Part shown: positions 21,355 through 33,251 of the stretch, piece by piece
Layout of the letters: every line of letters begins with the position of its first letter
How positions within the stretch are numbered: position 1 is the stretch's first letter
Position numbers and translations under genes: made by a program
The notes under the pieces: model-generated
The model's input: only the letters and a program-made list of their open reading frames with translations
The model's database searches: none
Told to the model about the DNA's origin: nothing
DNA from: Fusarium oxysporum f. sp. lycopersici 4287
Taxonomy: Eukaryota > Ascomycota > Sordariomycetes > Hypocreales > Nectriaceae
Assembly (NCBI RefSeq): GCF_000149955.1
Contig: NC_030989.1
Location: forward strand, 2,055,839 to 2,119,838
DNA length: 64,000 bases
Direction: 5' to 3'

Positions 21355-23226
21355 ATGGCAGAGTCTTCGCTGCAGGTCCGTTCTTCCAAACGCCCTCCAG
21401 CCCCGCCTGTGATGGGACAAACCTTCGGTTTATGGCGATAGGGAACCCTGAAGCTGACTGTTTGCGCTTTAGGATCGCCTGCGCGACCAAGGCGGAGCCT
21501 TCGATGGCCTCCTGAGCCTCATCCCAGCCAAGATGTACTATGGTGAAGACAACAGTGTATGTGAATCCAATGGCTTGTCAAGTAAAGGCCAACCTCATCC
21601 CCGCCTGGAACAACACATCACATGCCTCATAATATATCATATGCATCGCAATCAATCGGAATGAGGCTAACACAAATGTAGGATCAATGGAGCAAGAAGA
21701 AGCAGACAAAACAAGAGGCTGCCGCTGCCCGACGCGGAAAGCTGGATCCCGACAGCGAGCGGAATCGAAATGCCAAGGAAGTCATGGATGAACGAGCCAA
21801 GAACAAGCGAAAGCTGCGTGAGATGGAGCAGCATGACGATACTGATAACGAAGATGATTGGGAAGACTACGAGCCTGTCCCTGGCGTAGAGACCGAGAAG
21901 CCTGGCGAGGGGCTCAAGGCCAAGACAACGGAGACCAACAAGAAGCAGAAGCTCAACGACGAGACAGAGACAGAGGCTAAGGACACAACTGAGACATCTT
22001 CTTCTAAGACGTCGAAAAAGGAAGAGAAGAGGGCGGCTAAGAAGGAAAAGAAGAAGGAGAAGAAGGCTGAGAAGAAGGCCAACAAGACAGAGACTCCTGA
22101 AGCCGAGAACAAGGATGTACCAACTCCGACACCAAAGGCTCAGAAGCAAGCTGCGAAGAAGCAAGCCAAGGCCGTTGCTGGTAAAGCCCAGAAGCAAAAG
22201 GAAGTTAAGGAGGAGGAAGAGACAACAGCCCATGGTGACGGTGAGGTTTTACCTATGGACATCTCGGGTCTGGAGAACGAGGACGAGGCCAGCGCCAACT
22301 CAAGTCACGAATCCGAGCCACAATCTCCTACCTTTGACACCAACGATTCTACGACAACACCCGCGGAGACAACCGCCGAGCCTGCCAGCACTACTACCTC
22401 CACCTCATCCACTATCCCTCCTTCAGAGAAACCCAAGTCTATCAAGCTCCCTGCCGACACCTCTGCTATCCGAGCACGTCTCGCTGCCAAAATTGAAGCG
22501 CTTCGTGCCGCCCGAAAAGCTGACGGACCTGATGGCAAGCCAATTCGTACACGCCAAGAGCTCATTGAGTCGAGAAGAAAGAAGCAAGAGGCTCGAAAAG
22601 CTCACAAGCAGGAGATGCGCAAGCAGGCTAAGCTGGAGGAGCAACGAAAGCGTGAGGAGGCTTTAGCATCTAGCTCACCAGGTGTTATGAGCCCCGCGGT
22701 TGAACTCGACGAAAATGCTAGCAACTTCACATTTGGCCGTGTCGCTTTTGGCGATGGTGCTCAGCTCTCACGCGATCTCGGCCACGTGCTGAGCCAAGGC
22801 AAGAAGAAGGGGCCCTCTGACCCCAAGACAGCCCTCATCAAGGTCCAAAACCAGAAAAAGCGTCTTCAGGAGCTTGATCCCGAGAAGCGTGCTGATATCG
22901 CCGAGAAAGATATCTGGCTGACAGCCCGTCGCCGTGCCGAGGGTGAGAAGATCCGCGACGATGAGGCTCTCTTGAAGCGTGCCGTGAAGCGAAAGGAGGC
23001 CGCCAAGAAGAAGAGTGAGAAGGCCTGGCGCGAACGATCTGACGGCGTCAAGATGGCTCAGAAAGACCGTCAACGCAAACGTGAGGATAACTTGCGCCAG
23101 AGACGGGATGATAAGCTGCTCGGTAAGGCGGGCAAGAAGAAGAAGAAGGGTGGAGCTGCCGGAGGCAAGAAGAAGAGCCGTCCTGGTTTCGAGGGAAGCT
23201 TGGGCGTTGGGGGCAAGAAGAAGTAA
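21355..23226 (+). CDS. RRP14: Ribosome biogenesis protein SURF6/Rrp14
   Basis: Nucleolar protein needed for maturation of both ribosomal subunits. Exons 21355-21375, 21473-21556 and 21682-23226 (549 aa). The tiny first exon (MAESSLQ) joins DRLRDQGGAFDGLLSLIPAKMYYGEDNS, matching the SURF6 N-terminal element in which an amphipathic LLxLIPAKxYY motif is diagnostic. The middle is Lys/Glu/Thr-rich. The C-terminal SURF6 domain has SNFTFGRVAFGDG, WLTARRRAEGEKIRDDEALLKRAVKRKE and KAWRERSDGVKMAQKDRQ, then a polybasic GKKKKK tail. Introns of 97 and 125 nt are longer than the window average; the exon-1 and exon-2 calls rest on splice consensus and on the family motif. Transcribed toward VPS74. Confidence 0.93.
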
Positions 23227-24377
23227 ACCGAAGAAATTATGACGCGGCGAGGGGGAGGTGGAAGATAAAGAGAAAGGCTGGTTGAGTTTTTACCCTTCGA
23301 TTTATCCAAGATACACGGCGCTGGCGGAGTTATGGTCGGCAAAAAGGAGAGGAGCATGAAAAACATCTTCAGGACTCAGCTCGGCGATGCATGTACTACC
23401 TTAGTTGATATAATCCATCACTATACGAAAGCAGAGAGCGTGTCTCGAAGGTGCTGTCAAGCCAGTTCAAGCCCAAAGTCCTAGTAGTACAAGTCCCCAT
23501 GATGTCTTATCAAAAGTTCCAGTATCTTTGCGTTGAGTGTGTAAATCCAGGCTGTTCATTCATACTTAAACTATTTCAAGTCCAACATCACCAGATGTAA
23601 GAGCAAATATCTCAAGACCCTAGGTTTTCATAATAGACAAACGCCCTTGCAAGGTGTCTTAAAGTTGTCTGTAACATTTTCTTTTTCATTACAATGGAGA
23701 TACCAGACCCAAGTCGACGACAAAACAACAACGGCTACCCTTTCACACACCGAACGACCTATGGATTTCGCCTCCTTTCCCTAGCCTTCCAAGAAACACA
23801 TCGACAGAACACACACACACATACACAACAAAGCCATGGTCAGAGTCAGAGTCAGAGTCATAATCATCCCGTCCACCTCCTTTTTTGTTTCCCAAAAGTA
23901 AAAAGGACGAATAGATAAGCCCCGACAAAAATAAAAAGGACATTAAAAGAAGAAGTTTGGGTGGGTTATGGAGTGAGTGCAACCACCAACACCACTTGTT
24001 CAAGCGCCCAACAAAAATAATACTTTGCGCTGAGTTAATCGATTGGCCAAGCTCCAAGCTCTTCATGTCTTAAACCCAACTGCAACCCAGTTCAATTGAG
24101 CAGCAGGCAAGTCCCAATTCCCTGAAATTGCTCCATATAGTAGCGGTGGTGTGTAAAGACTCGTTCTAGTTTCATTTGGGCGAAGGGAGTCATGAGACTG
24201 TTGTCGTCAAAGTCATTTCGTGAGAATGGGTTTATGAGGGATTAGGATCGGATAGTTGGAACGGAAGATTTCGAGGGAGAGAGCTTGGCCTGGCTGGGAG
24301 CTGGGTAGTTGAACGAAGGTGTAGCCAAACGTCACGTTCGTCAGTGGTGGACACGCATGAGGCTTGCACGAGTACGT
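23227..24377. other. Convergent intergenic region with short tandem repeats
   Basis: 3' flanks of RRP14 (+) and VPS74 (-). Contains an (AC)n run at about 23810-23825 and three copies of a GTCAGA hexamer at about 23840-23860. Open frames at 23694-23918 (+) and 23743-24066 (-) are read through these repeats and look spurious. Confidence 0.5.
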
Positions 24378-25623
24378 CTATAGGAGAGAGTCGAGTCTAG
24401 TGAAGACACTCAAGCAAGCTGCAACCACCTCAAGCTGGAGCTCCTTGTCCTTGCCGCTGTTGACCTCCTGTAGCTACTGTCAGTTATGGAAATCTCGCAT
24501 GCATCATACACTACCCACCTCGTTAATAAGTTGAGGCAAGTTGGCACCAATGCCGTTCTGTGTGGCCTTCTTGCCGAATGGCCATTGGCTGTAGTCGGCG
24601 AGTAAATCATCGGTCTGCGCAAACGCCCGTTCCCTTGCCTCGTGGCCAAGGGATGCGAGGGCGTTCTCGAGGACGTTAGCGGCGTAGGCGGCGCAAACCA
24701 TGGCGATGCTGCGCATATAACGGAATTCGAGCGACTCGGGTAGGAATTGGCTACCATTGAGGACGACGGTCCGTTGGGTAAGGATGTTGCGAACCCGGCG
24801 GCGGATCTCCTCCTTAGCACCACCATCGGCGACGGGATGAGTTGCCATGTCGAAAAGGAGGAAATTGCGCTTCTCGGTGCGGAGGATGCCCTTGTCGACC
24901 AGGCCCTTTGCGAGTCGTTCTCGAACCTGCTTGAGCTGGTATCCGATCTTCATCAAGTTCCAGGTCTCGCCTGTCGTTCGCAAGGCAGTCAGCGACGGTT
25001 GCTTGGGTATTGGGAGAATGGTGGGTAGGGCAATTTACCGCTCATCAAGTCAATCCAGGTTGCGACGCTCATCTTTTCGCTCTGCTTCATCATCTTGAGA
25101 GCCTCGTCGAGAAGAACCTCGCCAGTAAGGGTGTCGTCTATGACCTCGATGTTGCGGTCTGCGAGGGGGAATCGGCGTCTCGAAGCATCCTTCTCCATCG
25201 CAATGCGACCACGGAAGGCCAGTTCGATGACAATGCATCCTCGAAGGGCGTAAGAGATGTTGTCATTCCAAAAAGAGAGGTAGCCCTGTGAGCATTTGAG
25301 AGTCAGAGGTGTTGTTCCCTTGAGCACAAAGGGCACGTGTATGAGCACGAGTGGCAGCCTACCTGCTTATCCTTGAGGCCAAGTAGCAAGACCTCCTCCA
25401 TGAGGGTGAGCTTTGGCTGCTTGCTTCGCTCAGCGCTCTCACTGATGTCGCGAGGGTCGAATGCGATCTTGTGGCCATTTTCTGTGCTTTCGTAGCTCGT
25501 CTCGGGTCCGTTGTCCCTGGCGCTTGGTGTGCTCGTTCTAGGGGCAGTGCCGTTGCTGGAATCGCCCTCAGCCGCAGGTCCTGCGCCGCCCGCACCGCGG
25601 CGTCGCGTCAATCCCGAGGACAT
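24378..25623 (-). CDS. VPS74: Golgi phosphoprotein 3 homologue (Vps74)
   Basis: PI4P-binding Golgi adaptor that retains glycosyltransferases by linking their tails to COPI. Exons 25623-25363, 25285-25039, 24970-24519 and 24467-24378 (349 aa; yeast Vps74 is 345); introns 77, 68 and 51 nt. An N-terminal arginine cluster (LTRRRGAGG) corresponds to the coatomer-binding RRR of Vps74. The GPP34 domain starts [34 protein letters not shown], with the tryptophan of the PI4P pocket, and continues through [37 protein letters not shown] and [23 protein letters not shown]. The last exon closes with [16 protein letters not shown], the usual C-terminal helix. The region ~10-70 is Ser/Thr-rich and probably disordered. 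Confidence 0.96.
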
Positions 25624-28146
25624 TTCGAGTAGGTAGAGCTAATTAGTTTTGGTGCTGAGAGGGAAAAGACGGAAGCGGAGGAGAGGGAGCGACAGCAAAG
25701 TCGTTTTTTGGGGTCGAGATGAGGTTGAAGGGGTAGTTTGATGGATGTCCTGTCCTGGAACTTTGATTGACTGGGCTGAGCCTGAACGGGGCTAGTTGCG
25801 CGTTCAGATTTAGGGGTTTGGGACTGGGGCCCACGGGCTACTCTTGATAAGTGAATGAGCTCCCAAGTTACAGGCGTCTCATTAGCTGTTAGAACCAATA
25901 GATCGCTGAGTCGTTGGGGGACGGAATTTCCTTGCATGGGGGTATAGGCCCAAGTATTGATGCTATCGATCTGGACTGATTCTCCCTTTTTTCTTTTTAG
26001 TTGACTTTTTGATTTTAAAATGAAGGCCCAATGCCAGAAGACAATGATAATTGACCTGGCTCCTTTTGCTTTAGAAGCTAAAGCAGGGGGTCTGGATGCG
26101 ATGTGTTGGGTTGGGAGTTGACCATCCATCAGCCGACGATGATCCGTCTTGTGAGGCAGTGAGTGACTCGGACACATGAACGAAAAGCAACAGACAAATA
26201 CTAGAGATTAGGGTAAAAGACACCATAGCGACTCTCTACGCAAAATACTTCACAAATAATAATTGGTTTCTGAGGATTAGTTTAATTAAGTATACGAAAA
26301 AGGGGAATGAATCCCTCCCACCTCGGTAAGGTTGAAGGTATGAAAGGTAACTTATACGAGGTCTCTAAAGTGTAAGGGGAAAGAATCACGCAGTTGTGTC
26401 ATTCTCTAACGAGTACCATCCAATAGTTGTTCTATGATAGTAGGCTTCAATAACAACTCCCTTTCACTATAATATTTTCTGTTTACGAGATTGAGGGGAA
26501 AAGCACCTTCAAGAATCGCATGAAAGGATGCCTAAAGGGTCGACCCAGCTTACACGACCAACCATAAGCTTGAGAGGCTTTCTGGTGGTTGTCCAACCAA
26601 ACAACAAACAGCTCATCAATAATCCAGCAAGGATGATATTTTCAGTCAGCATTCCCCATACTATGTATATTGGCTTTGTTATTGGGATGTGACCAATAAA
26701 ACTCCTGTTCTGAAGCCAACTTCCTTCCTCTGTTTCCAATGCACCTTTCTCTTCTATCGTCCAATTCTTCCTTTTGAGGCTCTATAGCAAGTATAGAGAC
26801 CTGTTTCACCGCTTTATGTCCGGTCCCGTCCTGTTGCACTCCTACTCTGCTAGGATTCTCCGCACGTGAAACCGTGGAAGTCCACCTCGAGCACTAACAT
26901 GTGGTGGCGTTAGTCAGCCAGACACGACACGTAACTCCACCACACACTTCGACTACACTTTATCCTGTCATCTAACAATACCCTTGGCTTTTGACGACTA
27001 CCGCTACATGGACAAGAAGCTCAATAGAGGCCGCGCATCCTCAATCATGCACTCAAAAAGGCACAGATGTTCCCCCCAGCTCTCATTCCCATTCATGACA
27101 GACTCGGACGCAACTCATCAACTCCAAATTAGGCAGCGGCGAAAATCTCTTTATTTAACGACCATACACGACTGGTATATAATCACGATATTTCACAGAC
27201 TACAAACCTACACCAGAATCTCACGATTGTGTTGGTCAACTGTCGCTCTTGCTTACCCTCGCAGCCGACCCCCTGAAGTCAGGGGTGCTTGGATATCTTT
27301 ATATGGACGAAGATCGGTTCGCATGCCATGCGCTTGTGTTACTCTGTTCAACAGTTTGACCAGACGGAATTACTTGTGGCTGTCAACTATGCAAGCATTG
27401 CAATAAAGTTAAATCGCATCGACCTTGCGAGCGGATATTGCACAACCGGCCTTTGGCATATATATCAAAGTGATTGTTGGTTGATGAGTTGGCTCACTAC
27501 CACCAAGCTTTGGTATGATCCACGAGGACGCAAATATGCTTTCCCCTTTGAGCATGTGACGCATTCACTGCGGGCCCATGCGTATTGCTGGCCGGTGTGG
27601 TGATTTTGACTTTGCATTCACCACAGTGGAAGCTCAGCGTGAATCAGCCAGCTGCCTGCCAGCTGCACCCCGCGCCCACCACCGTTACCGCAGCCCATGC
27701 CTTCATTAACGATCACAACAGAGTCTCTGTCAACAAGCGGGGGGCCTCTGGGGGTGACATGGCGGAGTGGTTCATCCCAGGAGTTCTGGGCAGCGCCGCT
27801 GCCCAGAGCTTCTGAGTTCGAATCACAGCCGCCATGTCACCTTACAAACCCCCCTCAGAGACTCTGTATGGCCCCTGGCCCCCCTAGGATGGGGACGCCT
27901 GTACTAGGGAAGCGACGAGGCCATAAGTGTGAGCAAAGAAAATACCCAGGCGAAAGCAGGGCGCGCAGTAGATCCACCGCTTAGAGAGTGGATGCTGGGC
28001 GTGTATGTAAGTAGTTAATATTTAATAATAGTAATAATTCTTTTTAACTACTTTATTTATACTTTTAGATTTTTTATTAAAGAGTAAGTGGTTTTATGTA
28101 AATAAACAATAATATAAAATATTCTAGATAATATCTCCTTTAAAAA
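25624..28146. other. Gene-poor region with a tRNA-like element
   Basis: About 2.5 kb. The first ~550 bp is the VPS74 promoter/leader. From ~26180 the sequence is AT-rich without a supported gene; the open frames at 26509-26839 (-) and 26984-27603 (+) need non-ATG starts or lack motifs. A tRNA-like hairpin lies at 27753-27841. From about 28012 to 28145 the sequence is extremely AT-rich up to the stop of the next gene. Confidence 0.5.
27753..27841 (+). ncRNA. tRNA-like structured element with A and B boxes (not a canonical tRNA)
   Basis: A 13-bp perfect inverted repeat (GGTGACATGGCGG at 27753-27765 and its complement at 27829-27841) encloses a pol III A-box match (TGGCGGAGTGG, 27760-27770), a 9-bp stem with a 3-nt loop (CTGGGCAGC/GCTGCCCAG, 27786-27806), and a B-box-like AGTTCGAATCA (27815-27825). 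An ordinary anticodon arm cannot be drawn, so it is not a normal tRNA. It could be a degraded tRNA, the head of a tRNA-derived SINE, or another pol III transcript. No T-run terminator was seen nearby. Confidence 0.4.
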
Positions 28147-29166
28147 TTATATCCCAACACTCTTCTTCCAAAGTTCATCGAAGTCAATATTCTCATTTTC
28201 AAACAACTCCCTAATTCTCTTGGCCGCTGCCTCTTGCTCCTTAGGACCGAATCCGCCCGGCTGTGTCGCTTCGAATTGAACAATCTCAACCCAGCGATAG
28301 AACAAGTCCTCCTTTCCAAGCGCAATGAGCACGTCTCGAAATGCAAAGACTTGTCGCCGTCGCTCATCCTCACTTGACGCACCACTACCGCGCACATCGT
28401 AAGATATCCAACCGTAGTCAGCGTGGTGGACAAGAACCACGCTCTTGAAGGCCTCAAGTGCAATCTCCTTCTTATCCACCAGGCGGTGTGCGAGTATCAT
28501 ACGTGCCCAATCCAAATCCCAGTGGCCATTCATCAGGAGATATCCGGTCTTTTGCTCCTGAAGAATCGGAGACGTCGCATGATTGATGTACGTGAGCAGA
28601 ATCTTCTTGGAGCCTTCATCCGTAAAGATGTCCGTGAGAGCTTGATCCCATTCTCGGCTTCGACGGACATAAATCTCCTGCTCGCGGAAGCCGACTTGCC
28701 ATCGCCATTGACAGGGATTACCACGGGCTTGTCCAGCGACAAATTCCACAGGCCAGGGCCAGACAAAGATGAACAGGATAAAATCGATCATCATTGTCCC
28801 AGAGCGTTTTCCGATCTCCCAGGCAATCTCAGACCACGTTGAGTCTGCAGTGTTCCAGGTGGTTTCGTTATCGTGGCCCAAACCAGTCATGATGAGGGAC
28901 CAATACCAGGGGAGAATCCACCACATCCGAAGAACAAAGAGAAGTACAACGACAATGTTCATGCCAACAGGCACGAGGAAGATCTTTCGTTTGAATTCGG
29001 CGGGTTTGTTATCAACATGTGTGACATAGACGTGCTTCTTGTCCAGAGCGTTGATGAACGGCTCAAGGACCTCAGGGGGCCGCTTGAAAGGTGAAGGGGG
29101 AGCCTCATTTTTTTTGTCGACGAACTGGGTCGATTTCTGTTTCCCTCCTCTCTTATTCGGTGCCAT
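28147..29166 (-). CDS. Conserved-looking two-TM membrane protein, unknown function
   Basis: Single exon, 339 aa; not assigned to a named family. After a basic N-terminus (MAPNKRGGKQKSTQFVDKK) come two hydrophobic segments: residues ~62-93 (IFLVPVGMNIVVVLLFVLRMWW, continued by ILPWYWSLIM) and ~124-141 (MMIDFILFIFVWPWP). The soluble remainder (~150-339) contains CQWRWQVGFREQEIYVRRSREWD, NHATSPILQEQKTGYLLMNGHW and YGWISYDVRGSGASSEDERR and looks globular. Two tail-facing membrane spans and a large C-terminal domain suggest an ER or organelle membrane protein; that is inference. The stop is adjacent to a strongly AT-rich stretch. Confidence 0.8.
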   Translation of the reverse strand: MAPNKRGGKQKSTQFVDKKNEAPPSPFKRPPEVLEPFINALDKKHVYVTHVDNKPAEFKRKIFLVPVGMNIVVVLLFVLRMWWILPWYWSLIMTGLGHDNETTWNTADSTWSEIAWEIGKRSGTMMIDFILFIFVWPWPVEFVAGQARGNPCQWRWQVGFREQEIYVRRSREWDQALTDIFTDEGSKKILLTYINHATSPILQEQKTGYLLMNGHWDLDWARMILAHRLVDKKEIALEAFKSVVLVHHADYGWISYDVRGSGASSEDERRRQVFAFRDVLIALGKEDLFYRWVEIVQFEATQPGGFGPKEQEAAAKRIRELFENENIDFDELWKKSVGI

Positions 29167-29748
29167 TTTTTATGAGATTTGGCTTGCTGATCACTGAGTT
29201 TTGGTGGGGAAAAAAAAAGGGTTATATTAGATATTGTCGTAAGGTATATGTAGACAGGAGGTGTAAGTTGGAAATGTGTTCTCGAAGAATGAGTAGAAAT
29301 CATGTTCGAATCTTGGTTCCACAAAAGATCCATTGGCTGGATACGTCCATAGACATAGCGTTTATTATTTCAAAATATGTCTGATGTAATAACTATCTTA
29401 CCGAAAGGAATGACCAAAAAGAGTTTTAGCGGTTTCATAGAGTAACTCCCAGTTTACTCTCCTAGACTATCTAAATTTTTGAATTCAATATCATCATCTT
29501 GGCTCACTAATTGAAGCTCAGAGATAGGCCGATTGGGCAAATGACATCCATCCATTGTCCTCTAAATGTGGCGGACAATCCCGGCGCCGAGGGTGCCCGG
29601 AGCGATTGGATGCCCACTGCGGTTAACTAGAACTCCACTAAGTTTGGATTTCTATTCTAGACTAACTTATAGCACCTTCAACTTATTCGGTTGCAAAGCC
29701 AATGTCGAAGCAGATTCGCTCCAAATCTGCCAATTCCCCGTCGCGGCA
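29167..29748. other. Divergent intergenic region
   Basis: About 580 bp between the 28147-29166 gene (-) and mitochondrial IF-2 (+). An A-run at 29210-29218 and T-rich stretches; no gene or recognised site. Confidence 0.45.
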
Positions 29749-32700
29749 ATGTTGAGAGTGCGCACCTTACAGGTTAGTTCTTGACCATCGGTCACTATTA
29801 GCAAACGTCTTACACAATATCCAGGAGCGCGGTAATTCCTACGTATGTGCCTTCTGCCGTCACAAACTCTCGCCCAGGGATTCGCAGCCCAGAGATCGCC
29901 ATGTATCCAGCGTCGGAGCCCCAATAACATCAGCTAGAGCCATTCGGCCATCTTCGTGTCACTCTCTACGATTACCTGGCGTGCGCGCCTTGTCGACGAG
30001 CTCTATACTTCACGGACCGAACGATAATGGCAAGCCGGGAGGCTTCCCGGGGAGTGGTTTTCCTGGCGGGTTCGGAGCTGGATTAGGGTCTTTCGGAGCA
30101 TTTGCGAACAAGCCATCACCAGATGCTTCGAAGCAAAGCGTTGACTTGCTTCCTCATGAGCTAGAAGCTCGTAAAAAGATGGGATTGCCTTTGAAGAAAC
30201 CTACTCCCAATGTTAAGGCTGCCCCCACCCCGCCATCTGCACAAAGCAACATCAAGAAGCCACCAGGCCTCCAGAACGCAAATCAAAATCAAAGCCAGAA
30301 GAAAAATACACCTCAAGCGAGAGTCAACCAGCAACCAAACCGATCGAACGACGGAAACAACTATGCCAGACAACAGCAACAGCGGGACGCAAAGCCAACA
30401 ACGCCCCCATCGAACCTGTTGTCAAGCTCAATTCTTGCTGAAGCTTTCAGGACAGATCGCACACCGGCTCCAGTGGCAACGCCCAAGTCATGGTCTACTA
30501 ATGAGTCTCCCAAGCCGGCTGCACCCCCCTGGGGAGCTTTCAGCGCTCGAAAGGTTGATACTCATATACCCCTCATCAGTAGACAAACAGAGGCGAAACC
30601 TGCGGAGAATCAAAACAAGAACAAACCGCAAAACGTCGCACCAGCAACAGGCCAGGAAGATGATGAGAGCGTATGGGGCCAGCTTAAGCGCTCCCGCAAG
30701 CTGAAAGAAAAACCAGGCCGCGAGAATGATGGTTTCTGGGACGCACTTGAAAGTCGGGTCACAAATATTCGTAGCAGACCTGGCCCCAGCGACCAATACA
30801 AAGATGCGCTTCAGGGAGCAGATGGCATGTTACAAGATTCTCAGCAGTCGCAGGAAGACCAGATAAGGCGCAAGTCACGTTTCGAGATGGAGGAAGACGA
30901 TGTGTTTGATAGGCGGAGAGACAAGAAGGACAAGCGCCCCAAGAATGTTCGTCGGAACGAGGCCGAAGATGATGACTTTGATGAAGATTCAATTCGACGC
31001 TGGGAAGCTAGACAGCGTAAGAAGGCCGAGAGAGATGCAAGAAAACGCCTTGAGGAAGCTGCAGAGGCTGCTCCCGTACCCATCTTTCTCCCCGAGTACA
31101 TTAGCATCTCCAACTTGGCCGGTGCTCTCCAGATCCGTATAACCGACTTTTTACATGATCTGGAGTCCATGGGATTTGAGGATCTCTCGGAGGAAACCAT
31201 CATGACTGGTGATACGGCAGCCCTTGTCGCTCAGGAGTACGGCTATGATCCCACAGTGGACACTGGTTCTCAGCGCGACCTCCAGCCTCGACCGGCGCCC
31301 GAAGATCCATCCCTATTGCCAAGCAGGCCTCCTGTTGTCACCATTATGGGCCACGTCGATCACGGAAAGACTACTCTTTTGGATTGGCTACGTAAGTCTT
31401 CGATTGCTGCCCAGGAGCACGGTGGCATCACACAACACATCGGTGCCTTTGTCGTACAAATGTCGTCAGGCAAACAGATTACCTTCCTTGATACACCAGG
31501 TCACGCTGCGTTCTTGTCTATGCGTCAGCGAGGCGCCAATGTCACAGATATTGTAGTGCTGGTTGTGGCTGCCGACGACAGTGTTATGCCACAGACTTTA
31601 GAGGCTCTGAAACACGCTACGGCTGCCAAGGTTCCTATCATCGTGGCAATAAACAAGATCGATAAGGAAGACGCTCGAGTGGACCAAGTCAAAGCTGATC
31701 TTGCCCGTCATGGCGTTGAAATTGAAGACTATGGCGGTGATGTCCAGGTGGTACCCGTAAGCGGCAAGACGGGCAAGGGCATGCAAGATCTCGAAGAGAA
31801 CATCGTCACCTTGTCTGAAATCCTCGATGTTCGCGCTGAAGCAGATGGCATGGCTGAGGGTTGGGTTCTAGAATCTAGCATCAAGCAAACTGGCAAGACC
31901 GCCACAGTGCTTGTCAAGCGAGGAACTCTACGTCTTGGTGATATTATCGTGGCCGGCAAATCGTGGGCCAAGATTCGTGGCCTTCGCAACGAAGCTGGTG
32001 TCGAGGTCCCCGAGGCACCCCCTGGAACTCCTGTCCAGATCCTTGGCTGGCGCGAGCTGCCTGATGCTGGAGAACAAGTTCTCCAGGCGCCTGATGAGGG
32101 CAAAGCTAGGACAGCGGTTGAGTACCGTGAGGAAATGGCTGAAAGACTGGAGAGCTCTAAGCAACTAGCTGAACAAGAGCAGCGTCAGCGTGAGAAGGAG
32201 GCCGCTGAGGAAGCCGCCGCTGCTGCAGAAGCTGAGGGCACTGAAGCAGAGCCTGCCAAGACTGAGCCCGGCATCCTCTACCAGAACTTCATTGTCAAGG
32301 CTGATGTCGCTGGGTCCGTGGAGGCTGTCTGTGGCACTGTTCAGGAACTCGGAAACAACGAAGTCCAATCTAAGCTCTTACGATCTGGCGTCGGCGCAAT
32401 CTCCGAGTATGACGTCGACCACGCTGCTGCATCCAAGAGTATCATCGTCAACTTCAACATGCCTATCCTTCCTCATATTCGTCAGCGTGCCGAAGAGGCC
32501 GGTGTGCGCATCATCGATCACAGCGTCATTTATCACGTTGTCGATGATGTTAAGAGTGCACTATCGGACCTGCTACCACATAATATTACACACAAGGTCC
32601 TCGGCGAAGCAGACGTATTGCAAGTATTTGCCATCAACGTCAGGAAGAGATTGCAGAAGAATATCGCCGGTTGCAAGATCCGCAACGGCACTATCAAGCG

Positions 32701-32985
32701 GACGTCCATGGTCAGGGTTATCCGTGGTGGAGAGGTCGTCTATGATGGTAAGTTACGCATTTCTCCTTTCTACACATTCTACCCATCTCCTTACTCTCTG
32801 TGTTTCTCTTCCTGATGCTGACTTAATCCACAGGCAAAATAGACACACTCAAGCATGTCAAAAAGGACGTCATGGAGATGGGTAAGGGTACCGAGTGTGG
32901 TATCGGTCTTGAAGATTTCCAGGAGCTACAAATCGACGATCAGATCCAGACATATGAGGTAATTAAGGAAAGGCGGACACTGTAA
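29749..32985 (+). CDS. IFM1: Mitochondrial translation initiation factor IF-2
   Basis: GTPase that brings initiator tRNA to the mitochondrial small subunit. Exons 29749-29772, 29825-32747 and 32834-32985; introns 52 and 86 nt; 1032 aa. The first exon (MLRVRTLQ) joins [15 protein letters not shown] and a cleavage-like [11 protein letters not shown], an import leader with a CxxC pair common in filamentous-fungal mitochondrial proteins. About 400 low-complexity residues follow. The GTPase domain carries G1 [13 protein letters not shown] (~516), G3 DTPGHAAF (~563), G4 NKID (~617) and G5 SGKTG. Then come the beta-barrel ([18 protein letters not shown]), an Ala/Glu-rich linker, and the IF2 C-terminal domains ([38 protein letters not shown]), ending IKERRTL. 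The length is large for the family because of the N-terminal extension. Confidence 0.96.
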
Positions 32986-33251
32986 CAACAGAACTGTAAA
33001 ATATGTACAAAAAGTGGAAATCAAAAGGTGGTCGCTCTCTAAGGAAAGGGAGTCGTGTATGAATAGATGCATATGCAGACATGGTCTTATGACGGAAGAG
33101 CATGCCAAGATTTGGGTGTTGGATAGAGGGACGATATACCAAGTTTCACTGTTAATACTAAAAGTTACAATTCCATGACCCCATTCTTTAAATTGTCGAA
33201 TCAGTAATGTGGTGAGAGTTCTTATACGATTTCTATTTGGTAACCCTATGC

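Noticed and set aside
23694..24066. Short genes over the AC and GTCAGA repeats
   Set aside because: The predicted proteins are simply translations of the microsatellites.
26984..27603. Two overlapping plus-strand frames (140 and 104 codons)
   Set aside because: They need non-ATG starts or run through AT-rich sequence, and no motif or splice model joins them.
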